Position numbers and translations under genes: made by a program. A stretch of 64,000 nucleotides of DNA from Cordia subcordata (lineage: Eukaryota; Streptophyta; Magnoliopsida; Boraginales; Cordiaceae), in NCBI GenBank assembly GCA_028554755.1, contig JAPTOF010000025.1:5319501-5383500 (forward strand), read 5' to 3'. Of this stretch, positions 55,650 through 64,000 are shown in pieces (the stretch's first letter is position 1; each line of letters begins with the position of its first letter). The notes under the pieces are model-generated. The model saw only the letters and a list, made by a program, of their open reading frames with translations. It was not told where the DNA came from and searched no databases.

Positions 55650-57118
55650 AGAAATACGAATTGGACAAACACCAACCACAACAATAACACAAACACAAAA
55701 AACAATTCAATCATCACTAGACTTTCTAGAATGCATAGGGTCTTTAGAGTTCCCCCAATGGCACCACAACTTGAATTCCATTTTGCGACAAATTGCAACA
55801 AAAACCTTTAGCATTCAACCACTACATTTTCTCCCTAGGGTTCGGCATCATAAGGAATATACATGCCTTGCAATCAGATGCATCAACATTTTCAGGAACG
55901 CAGGGAGGATGCTGAATATCATAAGTGGAAACCTTTTACATGGATTATTATAGTCTAGGTTCTGCTTGCAAGATATCATCAAAGAAACACAACTGAACCT
56001 TTTTTAAGTGTTTGAAAATACTTATTAAATAAAAAAGCCTAAGTTAGTGAGTTAAAAGCATATTACTAGTCGCTTAACATTATCAACTGTAAGCCGCCTA
56101 CACTGAGGCACGGGATTACTGTCACAAACAAAAACTTCTTTCTTCACAAAGTCAATCATTGCTAGAACCTAATGCCTATCCTGGAAATTGAATGGTATAA
56201 GCACCTAACATAAAGAACACACAAGTTAATAAAATCTCAAACGAAAGCATTAAAATAGTAGAAAAGGTTCAAAATAAAAAAAGAAATGATGCTACCTCCG
56301 TGCAATCAGTGAGGTGGCTAGTGAAACGAGACTTCTCAAAGTAGAACTTGGTGAACTTCTGAGTTGAAATTGGCTCACCTTCAATGCTTTCAAAGATGTA
56401 TTGCTACAAATTTGTTTTAGAAAAATTATTTGAAGAATGATCAAGGAATGACAACATAAAAGCAAATAAAACTTTTATTAACTAAGACATATCCAACAAA
56501 TATTAATACCATTTCGACATCTTTAGATCTCCTTTCTTTGCATCATTTGCAAGCTGAGCAACTTAGCAGTCATTGATCTATAAACATTTACACTTAAGAT
56601 AAGTATTTTGCACATTATAAAATATATATAATAGTAATAAAAGGGTGCCAGTGAATGTGTCAGGCAAAAAACACACATTTGCTTTTGTGTCAGGTGCTAA
56701 CCATTTCTAACAACGACTTCCCTGAAAATTAAGGAGTAACATATCAATATCATTAAAAATTAAACTATAATTTTAAAAAGTAAACTAAATCACTTAATGG
56801 AAACTAACCTACAATCCTTCTTAGAACCAAAAATAAATTCCTCCAAAGCATTATCATTAACCATCAATTCTTAGTAAAGTCGATTGAGATGTGATTTTGG
56901 GTTCTAGAGGACGTCTTAGAACCACTAACATCAATAAATTTGGGAGCAAACATATACCTGGTAGAATCATTTGCATTTGCATTTGAACTTGCAATTCTCT
57001 GGGAATTAGCATTCTTGTTATTAGAGGGAGAAGTAATTGAGGCACAATCCTTAGAGGAGGGCTGATACGCATCAATTTCAGCATCATAGTTAACATTCAT
57101 ATCATTATCATGTTTCAA
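55650..57118 (-). pseudogene. Ulp1 (C48) protease-like relic
   Basis: Exon-like pieces on the minus strand resemble the SUMO-protease fold domain carried by many plant Mutator and CACTA elements. One is K-F-Y-F-E-K-S-R-F-T-S-H-L near 56360-56300. Another is V-L-I-P-F-N-F-Q-D-R-H followed by A-M-I-D-F-V-K-K-E-V-F-V-C-D-S near 56215-56110, the region with the catalytic His and Asp. A third is V-P-E-N-V-D-A-S-D-C-K near 55910-55880, with the catalytic cysteine. The upstream part (57118-56860) is asparagine/serine-rich. Introns and stops separate the pieces. It is decayed and probably transposon-derived. Recognition rests on short motifs, so confidence is moderate. Confidence 0.5.
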
Positions 57119-57686
57119 ACCATCTTGATTTTTGACCCGTCACACTCACCATGTAATTTATCATTAAAACCAACATTTTTATATCCAAGAAGAATGTCCA
57201 TATTACCTATAAATTCCCCCAAAATAGATAATATACTTCATCCTTAACCTTCAAAATCTGTGATTTCATTTGTTTCATCTCCCTCTTCATGTTTCATGTT
57301 CTTTAACATAGATTCCAAGCATATAAATAGACATAAGATTAAACAACTCAATTACACAAATATGACAATTACAAGAAATTATTAATGTATTACATATCTC
57401 GAATTTGCTTGAACTAGAGATGTATTTGCTTGAACCAACAGTTTGCCTCCTCCAAGTGAATAAATTAATACCCAAAAAATCATACTAAAAATATTATATT
57501 CAAATCTAGTACATTAAAAGAATATGTTATTCCACTCTAAAGTATAGCCAGAATATACAAAAAATCATAAAATGACAGGCCAACATAGAAAACCAAAAAA
57601 TTAACAAAACTTAAATGAAACCAAAACATAAAATACAAAATGAATTGTTACAGTAAACCCTAAATAATAAAACTAACAAAAAAAAT
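57119..57686. other. AT-rich DNA, nothing recognised
   Basis: Probably upstream sequence of the Ulp1-like relic; no domain or terminal repeat was seen. Confidence 0.4.
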
Positions 57687-58095
57687 AGTAGCAAAAAACT
57701 TAATATGGTATTTTTCATAGAAGATGTAAACACTAAACCATAAAAGAGGAACATGCAACAAGCAGCTATTAAAAGAATAAAAACAAAATTAATTGGTACC
57801 ATGGATCATATATGATGAAAAGTAATTGGTACCATGGACTATAATTCATATATGCTAAATAGTAGAAGATAGAACAAAAATAGTAACTATAATTTATCGC
57901 AATATTTTTCATGGAAAAAATGAAACCCTAAATCATTAAAAGAGAACATGCAACAAGCCATGCAAGAAGCAACTTTTAAAAAAATAAGAAAAAACAAAAT
58001 TAACTGGAACCATAGATCTTATATGCTAAATGATAGAAGATGAAACAAATATAGTAGCTAAAATCTTAATGCGATATCTTTTATAGAAGAGATTA
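57687..58095. repeat. Degenerate tandem repeat, unit about 170-195 bp
   Basis: Units starting AATAGTAGC near 57687, AATAGTAAC near 57876 and ATAGTAGC near 58050 share ATGGTATTTTTCATAGAAGATG, AACCCTAAAT...AAAAGAG and AACATGCAACAAGC. Confidence 0.75.
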
Positions 58096-60160
58096 TGTAA
58101 ATTACATGGTTATTTGTAGAGCCCCCGGTGGTGATCGATGATCGCAGAGTTGGAGAGGTACGACAAAAGACAGAGGGAGAAGGGGAAGGGAGGGAGAGGG
58201 AAGGTAGAAGTGACGATAGAAGGGGAAGGGAGAGAGGAAAATAGAGGAACATGGTAGATGGAACCGACAGTAGAAAAAGAAGAATTAGTGAATGTGATTG
58301 GAGAGAGGGAGTGATCATTATTAAGACTCCTTGATAGAAACTAAGTGTTGTATTGGGAAGATGCAAGTATTGATGGTGAAGAGTTGGATGATGAGTAGTT
58401 GCGTCTCGCCAATGGAGTTGGATAAATGTGCAGAGTTATAGGTCGAGTATAGTCTGATCCAACTAAGGGTGTTTTTGTAACTTTGCATCAGCTAGGGTTC
58501 ACTTGGTAAATAAAAAAGCTCCAAGGACTTGCAAGAAAATTTAGGGGATGCTTTAAAAACTAACCCCTTTTTTCAGTGTGATGAGTTTCTCGCGTATAGA
58601 GCCATTTTTTTATTGCCACATCAAGAGAAAAAGCTAGAGAGTGTAGCCAACATTTTTTTCTTGCTCACTCTCATTAACAAATATTGCTTTTAGAATTACG
58701 TAAATTGACTAACATATAATAGATATAAGTAGTTTTAAGTTTAAAAATCAAAATTAGCACATAAACTAGACTTTTGGTAACCAACAAAAATATTATTTAG
58801 ACTAAATAGTGCTAAAAAATCAACACTTCCCAAATTTAATATCGATGACATATAAAGAATAAAATGAAAACCCCATATTGAGAATTGCAACCAAACAACA
58901 TGGAGTAATTTTAATTTCTTCTTTGACCTTAATCTATTCCATCAAAAGACTATAGCCACACTTCAAGGATAGTAATTAATACTTGGCAATAGTGAATACT
59001 TGATCCCTAATGACATAGGATAGTATGGATTATTGGGATACACCAGGGAACAAAGAGACATCCCCTATACATTAGTGACTGATAAATTGCGTATGGTTCC
59101 AGGGGTTAGGGTTTGTTGCATGAAGCACTTGGCTGGTCTCTACAGTAGGTTGATCTACGATTAGGTTTAAGGTTTCAGTTGGTAACCCTTGGCTAACCTT
59201 AGGCAAAGCTATGTGCTTCTTCTGTTTGAAATAGCGATGACTTTGTTAGATGTTCAAGTTTCTAATTCTCAGTGTCTCTTGGTTGGTACTACGTTGAACT
59301 TCATTGGTTGGACCCTCGTTGGGTTCCCGATCGGGAGCCACAAGATACTTGTGAAACTTCCCTTGACATATGGACCGCAATGAAATGTTTCAAGTTTTTC
59401 CACTCTTGCTCAAGCGGTTTAACTTGGCTGGATAACACCTATAAAGCAAGTAAAAAGTTAATTGAATCAACTTGAGGACACTGAAGTGGTGCTAACCAAC
59501 GGGACTCTAATATTAAATTTGGTGATTAGATCAGTGGGTCGAGCAAAGTAAGCTAAGTATGCTTGAGAGCCTTGTGAAATATGTACCTTTGCCTTTGTGG
59601 TAACCAGGTGTTTACAGATCTTCTTGAAGGTAAAGTTTAGATAAGAACTGTTTCTTGAATTTAGTCACCTAACCATGGAGGTTTTGGAGTCTCATAAGAA
59701 TTAGTTGACAGAATTTCAGTAGAAATAAGATACTTGGCCAGTTATGCTATATCTCGGAATTCTTGGGTCTAATCTCCAAAAAGCCATAGTCTCATTGGGA
59801 TGAGATTTTGAGACTTGACTAAGTTTGTAATTTCTTTGGGTCAATCCATCTCCCACTCTTGAAAAAATGTAGATCAGATCACAGCTATCATATTAGTTAT
59901 ATTTAAATAAGTGATATGTAAAGATAACAAACTTGTAATTTATCTCTCTCTAAATAGATGATTATAAAAGACCAATGTTTACAAATTTTATTTGCATGAC
60001 CGTGGTTTCAACCAATTTCCTCAATAAATAAGTTCATGATCGTTGGATACCCAAGTGGCTATCCAAAACTGTCCTAATTCTGAGATCCTGCAACGAATAT
60101 GTGTCGGAAGCTGGTGGACCAAACCACTGAACGGGTTAAGCCTACTATGCAATTCTTAAG
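58096..60160. other. Intergenic DNA
   Basis: A purine-rich GGGAGAGGGAAGG tract occupies 58150-58260. The rest is AT-rich single-copy-looking sequence. Two small ORFs near 59200-59475 show no family resemblance and are not called. Confidence 0.4.
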
Positions 60161-60170
60161 ATGCCGTACT

Positions 60171-60866
60171 TTTGCAAGAAAATAATTTGTTGGGGGAAAA
60201 TATTTTTTTAAAAACAAAATATTGTCTGCTGCTTTTTGTCACATTAAAAATATTTTCTAATATTTGGTTATTATACTTGAAAAATAATTTTAATAAAATT
60301 TTTTTGAAGAATTTATTTTATTGTTTCAAATATATTATTTAAATTAAAAATAAAATATAAACTTTAAATTTAAATTAAAAATTAATTTTTTATTTTAATA
60401 TTTAAAATTTCTAAATTTTAAAATCTATTTTTTTTTAAATTTATTCTTTCATTTTTTTTCATTTATTAATTTAAATTTTAAATTTTTTATTTTTATTTTT
60501 TATTTTTATATTTTTATATTTTAATTCTTTAATGTTTTAATTTTTAAAATTTTAAATTTTTTATTTTTTAATTTCATAACTTTTTAGCTTTTTATTTTTA
60601 AATGTTTTTTAATTTTTTCAAGGGATTAGGGGACTAGGGGTAGGGGGAGGTTGGTCGGGTATAAGAGAATGGAAGAGAGTTATTCCGCAAAAATATGTTT
60701 TTCTCTACTTAGTTATTTGGAAAATATTTTCTTGCTGTTTATAATTAAAGCTTTCTGTTAATTGAAAAATATTCTAGTAAAGCTTTCTGTTAATTGAAAA
60801 ATATTCTATAATTAACTTACTTTTTGATAATACCAAACAATTGAAAAAAAAAAATTTCTTGCAAAC
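60171..60866. mobile_element. Candidate AT-rich foldback element
   Basis: The ends TTTGCAAGAAAATAATTTGTTGG and the complement of CCAAACAATTG...AAATTTCTTGCAAACAAA are imperfect inverted repeats. The interior is poly A/T with one GGGGTAGGGGGAGG stretch and a 32-bp duplication (60747-60812). No target duplication is confirmed. Confidence 0.4.
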
Positions 60867-61286
60867 AAATTGACCCTCGATTGTCCAATTTGGGCTTTCT
60901 CCTTAAACAATATTCTCATGTGGTACCAGTAGTTCTCGGTGAATAGATATCTATTAAAAATAAACAAAATTAAAGGACCTCCCACCCTATTTTAAGTCCT
61001 ATCAAAATGAAAATTTAACCTATTTAATAACTTTTAAAAGAATTAATTTTGATTACTTGAATTACTCTCAAAAACTTAAAAAGATATTGAGCATTTGACC
61101 TTGATAGTGCTAAGAGTTTGTAGCAAAAAGAATGGCTAAAGATTGAGATGGTTATACACGGCGGAGCGAACAACATGCCCACATGCTGATTTTGAAATCT
61201 AACAAACCATGTGATATAACTTGTTCTTCAAAATATGGAAGCCGATTAACAGAATACATAATAAATAATTAATTCCCGGGTTAATT
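60867..61286. other. Intergenic, nothing recognised
   Basis: No gene, repeat or element end seen. Confidence 0.4.
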
Positions 61287-61806
61287 TTTGTTTTGTCATT
61301 TTTTTTAAATTGGTCCCTATTTTTTAAAAATATTCAATTTATATTTATTGTTTTATAAAAATATTTAAATTTGTCCTTAATATTTCACAAATACAGTTAA
61401 ATTAGTCTCTATTGTTTAGGAAACATTCATACTAGTCCTTAATATTCACAAAAATAGTGAAACTAGACCCCATTGTTTGAAAAATATCATATTAGTCCTC
61501 AAAATTATACAAATTTACTCAAATTAGTACCTATTTTAAGAAAAAATAAATAAAAAAGATTGAGATTAATTTGAATAAGTTTGTAAAACATTAAGGGGTA
61601 ACATGAATTTTTTTTTCAAATAATAGGGCCTAAAATGACTATCTTTGTGAAACATTAAAAACTAACATGAATGTTTGCTAAACAATAGGGACTAAGTTGA
61701 TTATATTTGCAAAACATTGAGAATTGATTTGAATATTTAGTATAACATTGAGGACTAAATTAAACATTTTAAAATAATAGGGATCAGTTTAGAAAAAATG
61801 AGAAAT
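61287..61806. repeat. 520-bp foldback of tandem 65-75-bp units
   Basis: The left arm (61287-61545) holds about four units of ATTAGTCCCTATTGTTTA...CATTCATACTAGTCCTTAATATT. The right arm (61546-61806) holds the reverse complement (ACATGAATGTTTGCTAAACAATAGGGACTAA). The outer ends (GTCATTTTTTTTAAATTGGTCCC and its complement) pair. It is non-coding. Confidence 0.85.
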
Positions 61807-61885
61807 CAATAAGATTTGATTGTGAAATTTTCCTATTAATTCCCTGTATGGAATTGTTTCAATTTATTTCACTCGCTTGCGAAGG

Positions 61886-61924
61886 AGGGAGAGAGAGGGA
61901 GAGAGAGAGAGAGAGAGAAAAGAA
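61886..61924. repeat. GA microsatellite
   Basis: GAGAGAGAGAGAGAGAGA run with short interruptions. Confidence 0.95.
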
Positions 61925-62604
61925 AAGGAGTTATTGTATGTACCGTAACTCAAATACATTGTTCAGGTTAAAAAGAAAAAAAGAAAAACATTATTATCGT
62001 GTTTAAGCCTCTCCTCAATAATGTAATAGATAATGGTGCCAATCATTGATATCATCCTAAATCCAGTAATGTCGTTGCACCTTGAGCCAATAAGAATACA
62101 AGTGTTAAATTTCACATTGTTTATTATTATTATTATTATTTATGACACGAAATAACAGTTGTTCGAGCTTAAATTAAAATTCAAATTTAAACTTTGATAT
62201 AATAATTTTGTTTAAAAGAGACATAGTTCAATTTAATTAGGCACAGAATATATATATTGTAATTGACATTCAAAAAGTTGTCTCTTGTCAAATTCAATCC
62301 AAGAAGTGGAGAGGTCTTTCGTCTATGTCCTAGGCATCGCCCCACTAGGCTGATTCTTTTCAAGTTTTAGAGATCTCATCATTGAATTTAAAAGATGAAG
62401 TTTCATAGATCTACACTTAATTATATACCACACTAATAAAGCCAATAAGTGATCAATATTGGAAAACAGCCAACAAAATTAAACAAAATCACAACATTGG
62501 AATGAACAGTTAAGAGTGTTACTATAATGAACATATAAGGAATAAACAATAAAAAATACAAAATTATCCAGCTAAATATCAAGTGCTCCACTCCACCATA
62601 AGAG
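61925..62604. other. Intergenic, nothing recognised
   Basis: AT-rich with a short TAT trinucleotide run near 62122-62140. No gene seen. Confidence 0.4.
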
Positions 62605-62620
62605 AAGAGAAACAAAATTT

Positions 62621-62863
62621 GCCCCCAGGGGCATAGGTGAGTTGGTAAGTGGCCAGGTGATTAGGGTGGTGACACCCTGACAACGCGGGATCGAGTCCGT
62701 GTGGCGGCTGAAATATTGCGGTCATTCTTTGGATTTCCACGCCGTTGGTCCTCTCGCAGTGGTGCCACTCACGCACATCCCTCGATTTACCTCCCGCCTG
62801 GTTAAGGGGCCTCTGGCCAGGTAGGAAAGGGGTTCTCCTTTGGTTAACCCTTTTGAAAAAAAA
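62621..62863 (+). mobile_element. tRNA-derived SINE
   Basis: The head resembles a tRNA with pol III promoter boxes: box A around ATAGGTGAGTTGGTAAGTGG (62634-62653) and box B around GGGATCGAGTCCGTG (62687-62701). A conserved SINE body and an A-tail (62855-62863) follow. The flanks are a perfect 16-bp duplication, AAGAGAAACAAAATTT (62605-62620 and 62864-62879), the hallmark of LINE-machinery insertion. ORFs on both strands through it are artefacts. Confidence 0.92.
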
Positions 62864-62879
62864 AAGAGAAACAAAATTT

Positions 62880-63508
62880 AAAAACCAAAAAAAAAAAAAC
62901 AAAAAAACAAAAACAGCTAGTCTTTCACATTGGGTCCTACTTGTCAAGTGTTATCTTAGGTCCAAGTGCACTTAAAGTCTAGTCCTCATGCCTTCTACTT
63001 TAATGCAGGTCAACTCTAGAAATAACTCATTTTTATCTGGCAGTTGAAATGTCAACCTTTCATCAATAGGAGAGATACCAACAATGTCTTTGGCATGTTT
63101 GCAGTACCATGTTCATATTGAGAAAATCAATCACTTCTGCTCAGGATGTGGATTCTTGACAATTTTATAATATCAATAGAAAGAGGCAATAGTATTAAAC
63201 TATCTAAATTATTTTACTATAATTGTATAGACAGTTCACAACTACGTTAAGCTTGTTGTTCAACAAAAACTCATGAAAGGCAAGTGTATATGGCCTCCAG
63301 GGAGGAAAACCAACTTGCAATAAACATTTTAGTGGACTGAAAATGGAAATTGAGCAAAATAAATGGTTCAAGGGCTTCCTTTCATTTAAATAAGCCATTT
63401 TTTCTTGAGTGGACATGACCAGGAGTAATGGCTATGCACTACCATGCGCAACGAATTAGCAGGATGGCACATATGTTATGATTAACCTAGCTTTTGTTTC
63501 ATACAGGC
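62880..63508. other. 3' flank of the ARM-repeat gene
   Basis: No gene seen. The part nearest 63500 is probably 3'UTR of the minus-strand ARM gene. Confidence 0.4.
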
Positions 63509-63606
63509 AATGAAACAATAATTCTCAATCTGAGAATACATACATTGTACAGGTCATAATGAAACAATGATTCTCAATCTGAGAATACATATATTGTACA
63601 GGGCAT
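63509..63606 (-). repeat. 49-bp tandem duplication in the presumed ARM 3'UTR
   Basis: Two copies (63509-63557 and 63558-63606) differ at a few bases. Each contains the inverted repeat ATTCTCAATCTGAGAAT. Confidence 0.9.
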
Positions 63607-63619
63607 TTAACTTTTCTTC

Positions 63620-64000
63620 CTATTTTCTGCTAAACAAGCTTCTTAATTTACCTCTTTCCAAATGCTCAAGTAGCTTCTTGGCACCTGGAATGTCCATCTC
63701 GCTAAGCTTCTTGAGATAGCCTATAGCGCCGTACGAAATCATCAGCCTCTTACATTTTTTGCTTGACGAGAGCAAGAGAAGACATGCCACTGCATATTTC
63801 TTGGCAGTGTTTTGAGGACTTGCATCAAGCAATTGTACCAGGTTTGGTACACTCTTGTCATCTCTTTTAACTTCTCTGCAATTTTGCGAAAGGGTCATTA
63901 AGCTAGAAATTGCTTGAGCTGCAACTGCACGGGCACTATTTGCTTTTGCTTCCAGCATCTTAACAAGCAGGGGAATGCATCCTGCTTCACTCACCAGCTT
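63620..64000 (-). CDS. ARM-repeat protein, C-terminal part (partial)
   Basis: An open frame runs from the window edge to the stop at 63622-63620. It encodes at least 126 residues with no break; the apparent start at 63994 is GTG and internal, since the frame continues (K-L-V-S-E-A-G). Armadillo-type helices are visible: G-C-I-P-L-L-V-K-M-L-E-A-K, V-A-A-Q-A-I-S-S-L, V-P-N-L-V-Q-L-L-D and Y-A-V-A-C-L-L-L-L. The end is Y-L-K-K-L-S-E-M-D-I-P-G-A-K-K-L-L-E-H-L followed by a basic tail. It matches a plant ARM-repeat family whose members are mostly annotated only as ARM superfamily proteins. Such repeats bind proteins; the specific role is unknown. This is a real cellular gene by conservation and openness. 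Confidence 0.9.
   Translation of the reverse strand, partial: KLVSEAGCIPLLVKMLEAKANSARAVAAQAISSLMTLSQNCREVKRDDKSVPNLVQLLDASPQNTAKKYAVACLLLLSSSKKCKRLMISYGAIGYLKKLSEMDIPGAKKLLEHLERGKLRSLFSRK

Noticed and set aside
57611..58366. Hydrophobic minus-strand ORFs that could be membrane proteins
   Set aside because: They lie in a tandem repeat and a purine-rich tract; their leucine/serine content follows from base composition.
59189..59475. Two small overlapping plus-strand ORFs
   Set aside because: No recognisable domain, no splice or promoter context, and lengths expected by chance.
62634..62710. Possible tRNA gene
   Set aside because: The A and B boxes are present but the cloverleaf is not, and the unit has a 3' body, an A-tail and target duplications: it is a SINE.
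62579..62975. Proline/tryptophan-containing ORFs on both strands
   Set aside because: They run through the SINE and its A-tail and have no conserved domain.

Overview
The window looks like nuclear DNA of a flowering plant, probably a eudicot. It is AT-rich, its genes have introns, and most of it is transposable-element sequence of plant-only types: Ty1/copia Sirevirus-like elements, CACTA/En-Spm, Mutator with plant mobile domain (PMD) sequence, Tourist-like MITEs and a tRNA-derived SINE. Only two cellular genes look functional. One is a complete seven-coding-exon PEX11 (peroxisomal membrane protein 11) gene on the minus strand, CDS 40283-41943, with a 5'UTR intron. The other is the 3' end of an ARM-repeat protein gene on the minus strand (63620-64000), which runs off the window.

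Layout. 1-13000: a decayed Mutator-type locus with a MULE transposase tail (+) and, tail to tail with it, a PMD/MAIN-like gene (-). The PMD gene is split by full-length copia element 1 (1905-11001, 5-bp target duplication AGCTG). 13000-17940: AT-rich DNA, a compound trinucleotide microsatellite, a probable old LTR, a MITE copy, a large foldback of TACACA/TGTGTA units split by a 1.1-kb element with a 9-bp target duplication, and a CACTA-like subterminal array. 17940-27005: copia element 2 (-), which has a gag-to-RT internal deletion and carries a 1.5-kb solo LTR (22073-23600) inside its RT/RNase H region. 27437-29620: a relic of an LTR family related to that solo LTR. 30030-39300: a decayed CACTA element (+) with a TNP2-type transposase, a second Ptta/En-Spm-type gene and a right-hand array of TTACGCTT...AAGCGTAA palindromes. 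39385-43872: a MITE, then PEX11 and its promoter. 43873-47500: AT-rich DNA, two MITEs, a FAR1-like relic and a chromovirus-style LTR. 47509-54019: copia element 3 (-), truncated at its 5' end. 54350-55212: a fragment of a different copia lineage. 55650-57118: a Ulp1-protease-like relic (-). 57687-63600: tandem repeats, AT-rich DNA, a 520-bp foldback and a SINE with a perfect 16-bp target duplication.

The three copia elements belong to one family. Each has an extra ORF of about 460 codons between pol and the 3' LTR, the position of the Sirevirus envelope-like gene. The most interesting signal is a CpG-rich palindrome, AGCCGGTCGACCGGCT and variants. It occurs as a cluster in the U3 of every copia LTR and again inside each element just upstream of the extra ORF. 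It also appears in an LTR relic of another family at 28.9-29.0 kb. This suggests a common cis-element and perhaps an internal promoter for the extra ORF. All coordinates and translations come from reading the sequence by eye; no database search was possible.
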